From NCBI GenBank assembly GCA_023415515.1, contig JAEZKH010000428.1, positions 1 through 20,836 on the forward strand: a stretch of DNA of 20,836 nt. Direction: 5' to 3'. The notes under the pieces were generated by a model that worked only from the letters and a program-made list of their open reading frames with translations, was not told the DNA's origin and searched no databases. Both the position numbers and the translations under genes were made by a program. This stretch comes from Actinomycetes bacterium (GTDB lineage Bacteria; Actinomycetota; Actinomycetes; Mycobacteriales; Mycobacteriaceae). Numbering within the stretch: position 1 is the stretch's first letter; each line of letters opens with the position of its first letter. Below, piece after piece: positions 15,877 through 20,836 of this stretch.

Positions 15877-16897
15877 CGATTCCGGCGCGCCCAGCCACCC
15901 TGACCGTCGCAAAGCGCGCCCGAAACGGCTCATCGCCTGGCTGCTCGACTCCGATCCGGCGCTGCGATGGCAGGTCGAACGTGACCTGGTCGGAGAGCCC
16001 CGCGCGGTGTGGGAGGCGACGCGCGCGAGGATCGCGACGGAGGGCTTCGGCGCGCGCCTGCTGGCATTGCAGGATCCAGACGGCCAATGGGCGGGCGGCG
16101 CGTTCTTTCCGGCGGGGTTCGACTTCGGCGACGAGGACGCGTCCGAAGCCGGCCAGCCGTGGACCGCGACGACATGGACGCTCAACCTGCTTCGCGAGTG
16201 GGGGCTCGACCCCGCCGTCCTGCGCGAGCGCCGGACGGCCGAGCTGCTCGCCGAGCACTCGCGGTGGGAGTACGACGACCTGCCGTACTGGGGTGGCGAG
16301 GTCGACTGCTGCATCAACGCGTGGACCCTGGCCAACGGGGTGTGGCTCGGCGTCGACGTCGCCGGGCTCGCGGAGTGGTTCGTCGAACACCGGCTGCCTG
16401 ACGGTGGGTGGAACTGCGAATGGGTCGACGGGTCGACGCGGTCGTCGTTTCACTCGACGCTCAACGCGCTGAAGGGACTGCTGGCATACGACGCGACGAC
16501 CGGCGGGACGCCGGCTACGCATGCCGCCCGACGGGCCGGCGAGGAATACCTCCTTGCGCGGCAACTCTTCCGCCGCCGCTCGACCGGTGAGACGGTCGGC
16601 CCGTGGGCCGTCCGCTTCGGGTATCCGTTCTTCTGGGTTTACAACGTGCTCAACGCCGCGGAGTACTTCCGTGAGTCCTCGGCGCTCAGCGGCGCGGCGC
16701 CGGACCCGCGGTTGACCGAGGCGGTGCAGGTGATCCGTGCCGCCCGACAGCCGGACGGCGCATGGCTGCAGGACGGCAGGAAGCCCGGGCGAATGTGGTT
16801 CGAGGTCGACGCCGCAGCGGGAGCGCCCTCGAAGTGGCTGACGCTGTACGGCACGCGGGTGCTCGACTGGTGGGACGCCGCACAGCCGACCCGGTGA
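15749..16897 (+). CDS. Alpha/alpha-barrel (squalene-cyclase/prenyltransferase-fold) protein, start unclear
   Basis: The clear coding signal begins near 15900 (RLIAWLLDSDPALRWQVERD) and runs to 16897. The helical protein has QW-like turns at about 109-114 (DPDGQW), 217-225 (LPDGGWNCEW) and 333-341 (QPDGAWLQDG), typical of terpenoid-cyclase/prenyltransferase alpha/alpha barrels. No cyclase DXDD or DCTAE acid motif is visible, so enzyme activity is doubtful. The ATG at 15749 is the only ATG/GTG/TTG in this frame before GTG 16007. Using it would overlap the carbonic anhydrase gene by 128 nt and add ~45 Arg/Ser/Cys-rich residues that look like shadow translation. GTG 16007 has GGAGAG upstream but would remove the conserved-looking WLLDSDPALRWQ segment. 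Function unknown; I list the longest frame. Confidence 0.75.
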   Translation: MSKKTCGSRCAGSRRARSSPSTNRCGASCSTSRPASSTRSAFNDSGAPSHPDRRKARPKRLIAWLLDSDPALRWQVERDLVGEPRAVWEATRARIATEGFGARLLALQDPDGQWAGGAFFPAGFDFGDEDASEAGQPWTATTWTLNLLREWGLDPAVLRERRTAELLAEHSRWEYDDLPYWGGEVDCCINAWTLANGVWLGVDVAGLAEWFVEHRLPDGGWNCEWVDGSTRSSFHSTLNALKGLLAYDATTGGTPATHAARRAGEEYLLARQLFRRRSTGETVGPWAVRFGYPFFWVYNVLNAAEYFRESSALSGAAPDPRLTEAVQVIRAARQPDGAWLQDGRKPGRMWFEVDAAAGAPSKWLTLYGTRVLDWWDAAQPTR

Positions 16898-16930
16898 CAA
16901 CCGCGAGCAGCACCCAAAGACTCACACTGA

Positions 16931-16976
16931 GACACAAAAGTCCGCGACACGCCGACGCGACACGCACTTTTGCGTT
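16931..16976 (+). repeat. Palindromic repeat element, copy 2 (intergenic)
   Basis: Imperfect arms GACACAAAAGT (16931-16941) and ACTTTTGCGTT (16966-16976) flank a 24-nt centre with CGCGACACGC twice (16943-16952 and 16956-16965). Same family as the element at 10195-10254. Where copy 1 has a C-G pair at the inner end of the arm, copy 2 has T-A, so pairing is kept. It lies 33 nt after the preceding stop and could also act as a terminator, but no T tract follows. Confidence 0.85.
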
Positions 16977-17032
16977 CCGCTACCTGCGGTGTGGGCTCAG
17001 CTCGCCGGAAATGGAGCGTTGACAGCGCAGGG

Positions 17033-17061
17033 CTGACGCTGGTTTTATAACAGGTTATATT
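17033..17061 (+). promoter_or_regulatory. Predicted cysD promoter with overlapping operator palindrome
   Basis: CTGACG (17033-17038), a 17-nt spacer and TATATT (17056-17061) form a good SigA-type promoter, with the start expected near 17068-17069. A perfect inverted repeat, TATAAC-AG-GTTATA at 17046-17059, lies in the spacer and overlaps the -10, as expected for a repressor operator. The 60 bases 17041-17100 are 30% GC in otherwise very GC-rich DNA. In M. tuberculosis the Rrf2-family gene Rv1287 follows cysN, so an Rrf2/CymR-like cysteine regulator is a candidate, by inference only. Confidence 0.55.
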
Positions 17062-17068
17062 CGTAATT

Positions 17069-17104
17069 ATGGTCAAAACTACCAACTTAATGAGGAATAG
17101 ATGA
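17069..17104 (+). CDS. Possible leaderless 11-codon ORF coupled to cysD
   Basis: ATG 17069 begins the reading frame MVKTTNLMRNR, whose TGA (17102-17104) overlaps the cysD ATG as ATGA. The ATG lies 7 nt after the predicted -10, so it would be at or one base from the 5' end of the mRNA, as in mycobacterial leaderless short ORFs. It spans the cysD ribosome binding site. It has no Cys codons, unlike known polycysteine attenuator ORFs. An ORF this short can occur by chance. Confidence 0.35.
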   Translation: MVKTTNLMRNR

Positions 17105-18030
17105 CCATCGCACAGGAGCCCAGGCAGGCCGCCGGGCGCTACGAGCTCAGCCATCTCAGGGCGCTCGAGGCCGAGGCGATCCACATCATCCGCGAGGTCG
17201 CCGCCGAGTTCGAGAGGCCCGTGCTGCTGTTCTCCGGCGGCAAGGATTCGATCGTCATGCTCCATCTGGCAATCAAGGCCTTCGCGCCGGGGCGGCTGCC
17301 GTTCCCGGTCATGCACGTCGACACGGGACACAACTTCGACGAGGTCCTGCACACCCGTGACGAGCTTGTCGAAGAGGCCGGGGTGCGGCTGATCGTGGCG
17401 AAGGTGCAGGACGACATCGACGCGGGCCGCGTCGTCGAGACGATCCCGTCGCGCAACCCGATGCAGACCTTCACATTGCTTCGGGCCATCCGCGAGAACA
17501 AATTCGATGCCGCGTTCGGCGGCGCCCGCCGCGACGAGGAGAAGGCACGCGCGAAGGAACGCGTTTTCAGCTTCCGCGACGAGTTCGGACAATGGGACCC
17601 GAAGGCTCAGCGCCCCGAACTGTGGAATCTGTACAACGGCCGCCACCACAAGGGTGAGCACATCCGGGTGTTCCCGCTTTCGAACTGGACCGAGTTCGAC
17701 ATCTGGTCCTATATCGGCGCCGAGAAGATCAAGCTGCCGTCGATCTATTACGCGCATCGGCGTCAGGTCTTCGAGCGCGACGGCATGCTGCTTGCCGTGC
17801 ACAAGTACATGCAGCCGCGCAAGGACGAGAACGTGATCGAGAAGACGGTGCGCTTCCGTACCGTCGGCGACGTCACCTGCACCGGTTGTGTCGAGTCGCT
17901 GGCGGGCACGGTCTCCGAGGTGATCGCCGAGACGGCGGTGTCGCGGCTCACCGAACGCGGCGCCACTCGCGCCGACGACCGCATCTCCGAGGCGGGAATG
18001 GAAGACCGAAAGCGTGAGGGGTACTTCTGA
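17101..18030 (+). CDS. cysD: Sulfate adenylyltransferase subunit 2 (CysD)
   Basis: Catalytic ATP-sulfurylase subunit, 309 aa, forming adenosine 5'-phosphosulfate from ATP and sulfate together with the GTPase CysN. PP-loop SGGKDS at 45-50 binds ATP. Other family blocks are HVDTGHNFDEV, PSRNPMQTF, FGGARRDEEKARAKERVFSFRD, VFPLSNWTEFDIW and RFRTVGDVTCTG. The C-terminal ending DRKREGYF is typical. The start has GAGGAA 4-9 nt upstream. The stop overlaps the next ATG by one base (TGATG), coupling it to cysNC. Ortholog of Rv1285. The AT-rich promoter and palindrome just upstream suggest control by sulfur supply. Confidence 0.97.
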   Translation: MTIAQEPRQAAGRYELSHLRALEAEAIHIIREVAAEFERPVLLFSGGKDSIVMLHLAIKAFAPGRLPFPVMHVDTGHNFDEVLHTRDELVEEAGVRLIVAKVQDDIDAGRVVETIPSRNPMQTFTLLRAIRENKFDAAFGGARRDEEKARAKERVFSFRDEFGQWDPKAQRPELWNLYNGRHHKGEHIRVFPLSNWTEFDIWSYIGAEKIKLPSIYYAHRRQVFERDGMLLAVHKYMQPRKDENVIEKTVRFRTVGDVTCTGCVESLAGTVSEVIAETAVSRLTERGATRADDRISEAGMEDRKREGYF

Positions 18031-19874
18031 TGGCAACGCTGCTGCGCATCGCGACGGCGGGTTCGGTGGACGACGGAAAATCGACGTTGATCGGCCGTCT
18101 GCTCTACGACTCCAAAGCGGTGATGGAGGACCAACTCGCCGCGGTCGAGCGCACGTCGAAGGAACGCGGGCACGACTACACCGATCTCGCTCTGGTGACC
18201 GACGGTCTGCGCGCCGAGCGCGAACAGGGCATCACGATCGACGTCGCGTACCGCTACTTCGCCACCGCCAAGCGCAAATTCATCATCGCCGACACGCCGG
18301 GGCACATCCAGTACACGCGAAACATGGTGACCGGCACATCGACAGCCCAGTTGGCGATCGTCCTGGTCGACGCCCGCCACGGCCTACTCGAACAGTCTCG
18401 CAGGCATGCGTTCCTCGCGTCGCTGCTTGGCATCAGGCACATTGTGCTCGCGGTCAACAAGATGGACCTGATCGGTTGGGACGTAGCGCAGTTCGAGAAG
18501 ATCCGCGATGACTTCCACGAGTTCGCGGCGCGCCTCGACGTGCAGGATGTGACGACGATCCCGCTGTCGGCCCTCAAGGGCGACAATGTGGTGTCGAAGT
18601 CACAGAACACCCCCTGGTACGACGGGCCGGCCCTTTTGTCACACCTCGAAGAGGTCTACATCGCAGGCGACCGCAACCTGGTCGACGTGCGGTTCCCGGT
18701 TCAGTACGTCATCCGGCCGCAGACGCACGAGCACAGCGACCACCGAAGCTACGCGGGGACCGTCGCCAGCGGTGTGATGCGCCCCGGTGACGAGATCGTC
18801 GTCCTGCCGACCGGCAAGACCAGCCGCATCACCGCGATCGACGGGCCCACAGGCCCTGTGCAGGAGGCGTTCCCGCCGATGGCGGTGTCGGTGAGCCTGG
18901 CCGACGACCTCGACATCTCGCGCGGCGACATGATCGCCCGGCCGAACAACCAACCACGGGTGACGCAGGACTTCGACGCGACGGTGTGCTGGATGGCCGA
19001 CGACGCCTCGCTGGAGCCCGGTCGCGATTACGTGATCAAGCACACCACCCGCACCACCCGGGTCAGGGTGAGCGCACTCGACTACCGCCTCGATGTCAAC
19101 ACGCTGCACCGCGACAAGACCGCGACAGCACTCAAACTCAATGAGCTGGGCCGTATCTCGCTTCGAGCTCAGGCGCCGCTGCTGCTCGACGAGTACAGCC
19201 GCAATGCGGCAACGGGTTCGTTCATCTTGATCGACCCGAACACCAACGGCACCGTCGCGGCGGGAATGATCCTGCCCTACGTGACAGCGCGCACGGCAAG
19301 CCCCAACACGGTGCGACACCAATCGCTGTGCACGGCCGAGGACAGGTTGTCGAAGGGGCGCACAGTTTGGTTCACCGGGTTGTCGGGCTCGGGAAAGTCG
19401 TCGGTGGCGATGCTGGTCGAGCAGAAGCTACTCGAAAAGGGTGTTCCGGCATATGTTCTCGACGGCGACAACCTCCGGCACGGGCTGAACGCCGACCTCG
19501 GCTTCTCGATGGCCGATCGGGCCGAGAACCAGCGCAGGCTCGCCCACGTCGCAGCCATCCTCGCCGATTCCGGGCAGATCGTGCTGGTGCCCGCGATCAG
19601 CCCACTCGAGGAGCATCGCGCATTGGCACGCAAACTGACCACGGAAGCGGGGCTCGAGTTCTTCGAGGTGTTCTGCGACACGCCCCTCGAGGACTGCGAG
19701 CGCCGAGACCCGAAGGGGTTGTACGCCAAGGCGCGTGCGGGCGAGATCACGCATTTCACCGGTATCGACAGCCCGTACCAGCGGCCGAAGTCACCCGATC
19801 TCAGGCTCACCCCCGACAGCCCCACCGATGAGCTCGCCGACCGTGTCATCGAAATGCTGGAAAGTCGTCCGTGA
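18030..19874 (+). CDS. cysNC: Bifunctional sulfate adenylyltransferase subunit 1 / APS kinase (CysNC)
   Basis: Fused protein of 614 aa. The N-terminal ~440 residues are the CysN GTPase, which couples GTP hydrolysis to APS synthesis by CysD. G1 is GSVDDGKS at 11-18, G2 region EREQGITIDVAYRYF, G3 DTPGH, G4 NKMD, followed by two beta-barrel domains. The C-terminal ~170 residues are APS kinase, producing PAPS. Its P-loop is GLSGSGKS at 450-457, with DGDNLRHGLN starting at 478 and the substrate segment FCDTPLEDCERRDPKGLYAKA. All motifs are intact. It overlaps cysD by 1 nt and cysQ by 4 nt. M. tuberculosis Rv1286 has the same fusion. Confidence 0.97.
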   Translation: MATLLRIATAGSVDDGKSTLIGRLLYDSKAVMEDQLAAVERTSKERGHDYTDLALVTDGLRAEREQGITIDVAYRYFATAKRKFIIADTPGHIQYTRNMVTGTSTAQLAIVLVDARHGLLEQSRRHAFLASLLGIRHIVLAVNKMDLIGWDVAQFEKIRDDFHEFAARLDVQDVTTIPLSALKGDNVVSKSQNTPWYDGPALLSHLEEVYIAGDRNLVDVRFPVQYVIRPQTHEHSDHRSYAGTVASGVMRPGDEIVVLPTGKTSRITAIDGPTGPVQEAFPPMAVSVSLADDLDISRGDMIARPNNQPRVTQDFDATVCWMADDASLEPGRDYVIKHTTRTTRVRVSALDYRLDVNTLHRDKTATALKLNELGRISLRAQAPLLLDEYSRNAATGSFILIDPNTNGTVAAGMILPYVTARTASPNTVRHQSLCTAEDRLSKGRTVWFTGLSGSGKSSVAMLVEQKLLEKGVPAYVLDGDNLRHGLNADLGFSMADRAENQRRLAHVAAILADSGQIVLVPAISPLEEHRALARKLTTEAGLEFFEVFCDTPLEDCERRDPKGLYAKARAGEITHFTGIDSPYQRPKSPDLRLTPDSPTDELADRVIEMLESRP

Positions 19875-20608
19875 CCGACCGCAGCGACGACGAGGTCGCC
19901 GCGATCCTGGCAGCCGAAGCCGGCAACCTGCTCCTCGAAGTACGCCGGGAGCTCACCGAGGTCACCGCTGATGAACGAAAAGCAGTGGGGGACAGGCGGT
20001 CTCACGAATTCCTGACCGCGGCACTGGCAACGCAGCGGCCCGACGACGCGGTGCTGTCCGAAGAAGGCGTCGACGATCCCGTCCGGTTGAGGTGCCGGCG
20101 CGTGTGGATCATCGACCCCCTCGACGGTACCCGCGAATTCTCCGAGCTCGGTCGCGACGACTGGGCGGTGCACGTCGCGCTCTGGCAGAACGGTGAACTC
20201 GTGGCAGGCGCGGTCGCGCTACCCGCGCAGGGTGTCACGCTCGCCACCCCGGACGTGCCCGCCCCGCAGCAGATGCCAGCTACGCCGCGCATCGTGGTGT
20301 CCAGGACGCGGCCACCGGCGATCGCGCTGGAAGTCCGTGACGCGCTCGACGGCGTACTCGTCGAAATGGGTTCGGCCGGAGCCAAAGTCGCATCCATTGT
20401 GAAGGGCGTGTCCGACGTCTATGTGCACGCGGGCGGCCAGTACGAATGGGACTCCGCCGCGCCGGTGGCGGTGGCCCGCGCCGCGGGTCTGCACACGTCG
20501 CGACTCGACGGTTCAGCCTTGCAGTACAACCGGGCGGATCCACTGCTTCCCGATCTCATCGTCTGCAGACCTGAACTCGCCGACGCCGTGCTGGCCGTCA
20601 CCCGCTGA
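19871..20608 (+). CDS. cysQ: 3'(2'),5'-bisphosphate nucleotidase CysQ
   Basis: Inositol-monophosphatase-superfamily enzyme, 245 aa. It should hydrolyse 3'-phosphoadenosine 5'-phosphate (and PAPS) to AMP (and APS), clearing the by-product of PAPS use. Metal-site motifs are SEEGVDD (Glu64-Glu65), DPLDGTREF (Asp82, Asp85) and YEWDSAAPVAVA near the C-terminus. These distinguish the CysQ/PAP-phosphatase branch and all ligands are present. The start is the GTG at 19871, overlapping the cysNC stop as GTGA, so it is the third gene of a tightly coupled operon. In M. tuberculosis the corresponding gene (Rv2131c) is elsewhere. A related inositol or fructose bisphosphatase activity is possible but less likely given the context. 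Confidence 0.93.
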   Translation: MTDRSDDEVAAILAAEAGNLLLEVRRELTEVTADERKAVGDRRSHEFLTAALATQRPDDAVLSEEGVDDPVRLRCRRVWIIDPLDGTREFSELGRDDWAVHVALWQNGELVAGAVALPAQGVTLATPDVPAPQQMPATPRIVVSRTRPPAIALEVRDALDGVLVEMGSAGAKVASIVKGVSDVYVHAGGQYEWDSAAPVAVARAAGLHTSRLDGSALQYNRADPLLPDLIVCRPELADAVLAVTR

Positions 20609-20705
20609 ACGCGTCGCTTGGAGCAAGCTGAGCGCTCGCTGCGAGTTGCGTTGGAAGTCAATGGCATAGCTTGCGTACAGCGGTTTCATAGCCAATCCTG
20701 AGTCG

Positions 20706-20836
20706 ATGAAATCGTTCACCCCGCGACTGGTGGCGGTGGTCGGTGGCGGAGCATTGATCGCCACGGGCACGTTCCTCGCAGGCTGCGGCAACAACAACGA
20801 GCAGGCTCCAACGACCACGACCACGACCACGACCAC
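20706..20836 (+). CDS. Lipoprotein with poly-Thr stretch, 3' end outside the window
   Basis: Open to the window edge; 43 complete codons are visible. It begins MKSFTPRLVAVVGGGALIAT, then GTFLAGCGNNN: a signal peptide with lipobox LAGC, acylatable Cys27 and an Asn-rich +2 region that favours lipoprotein export. After EQAP the sequence becomes uninterrupted threonine encoded by alternating acg/acc. ATG 20706 is the only in-frame start before the hydrophobic core; its ribosome binding site is weak (CCTGAG). It lies 97 nt after cysQ and so probably has its own promoter. The long minus-strand frame here reading poly-Val is an antisense shadow. Function cannot be told from the visible part. Confidence 0.75.
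   Translation, partial: MKSFTPRLVAVVGGGALIATGTFLAGCGNNNEQAPTTTTTTTT
20811..20836 (+). repeat. Hexanucleotide acgacc tandem repeat (poly-Thr codons)
   Basis: At least four perfect acgacc units run into the window edge, encoding Thr only. The 6-bp unit keeps the reading frame, so copy-number change would lengthen or shorten the Thr tract without a frameshift. Confidence 0.8.

Noticed and set aside
16931..16976. Palindrome copy 2 as an intrinsic terminator
   Set aside because: No T tract follows and its core is shared with copy 1 inside a gene, so a repeat-family explanation is preferred. Some terminator activity is not excluded.
17019..17024. Perfect TTGACA as -35 of the cysD promoter
   Set aside because: The spacing to TATAAC (17046-17051) is 21 nt, too long for a SigA promoter. 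CTGACG with a 17-nt spacer to TATATT fits better. TTGACA could serve a second weak promoter.
16898..17100. Polycysteine attenuator ORF or riboswitch upstream of cysD
   Set aside because: No short ORF with consecutive Cys codons and no recognisable SAM or cobalamin riboswitch elements are present.
20513..20836. Minus-strand frame beginning with poly-Val
   Set aside because: It is the complement of the acgacc repeat in the lipoprotein gene and runs back over the end of cysQ.
1..20836. CRISPR array, tRNA, rRNA or insertion sequence
   Set aside because: No regularly spaced identical repeats other than the coding repeats described, no cloverleaf or rRNA-like stretch, and no transposase or integrase motif was found.

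Overview
This window looks like chromosome from a high-GC actinobacterium, most probably a Mycobacterium or Mycolicibacterium species. The reasons are the strong GC bias, GTG starts, 4-nt gene overlaps, and a backbone that follows the M. tuberculosis order oppA-oppD-oppC-oppB / carbonic anhydrase Rv1284 / cysD / cysN(C). No organism name can be read from the sequence itself.

Layout. (1) 1-825: 3' part of a coiled-coil protein gene with a 150-bp tandem repeat, open at the window edge. (2) 835-6319, minus strand: a complete oligopeptide permease operon transcribed oppB-oppC-oppD-oppA. (3) 6526-7148, plus: two short paralogous genes for secreted or membrane-anchored peptides, separated by a strong hairpin. 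(4) 7165-10138: a membrane-anchored protein divergent from a PhoP/TrcR-like response regulator and sensor kinase. The shared intergenic region carries three CACAG direct repeats exactly 11 bp apart, ending where a -35 would lie. (5) 10161-15302, plus: two paralogous multi-membrane-span glycosyltransferases (YkcB/PMT_2-like) flanking a GT2 polyprenyl-phosphate sugar synthase fused to a GtrA domain. (6) 15385-16897: beta-carbonic anhydrase and an alpha/alpha-barrel (squalene-cyclase-like) protein whose start codon is hard to place. (7) 17101-20608, plus: cysD-cysNC-cysQ, a sulfate activation operon with its PAP phosphatase, behind an AT-rich promoter with an operator-like palindrome and a possible leaderless 11-codon ORF. 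(8) 20706-20836: start of a lipoprotein gene with a poly-Thr tract, open at the right edge.

How the genes fit together. The conserved backbone covers peptide uptake and sulfur assimilation: CysD/CysN make APS, the CysC domain makes PAPS, and CysQ removes PAP. Between oppB and the carbonic anhydrase lies about 9 kb that is absent at this place in M. tuberculosis. It combines signalling (small exported peptides, membrane protein, two-component system) with lipid-linked sugar transfer at the membrane. The glycosyltransferase genes begin 22 nt after the kinase gene and are probably in the same transcription unit, so a signal-controlled envelope glycosylation module is a reasonable inference. A dispersed palindromic element (arms around CAAAAG/CTTTTG, core with two CGCGACACGC repeats) occurs twice, once apparently inside a glycosyltransferase reading frame.

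No tRNA, rRNA, CRISPR array, transposase or integrase was seen. No gene-free stretch exceeds 300 bases; the longest are 6320-6525 and 16898-17100.
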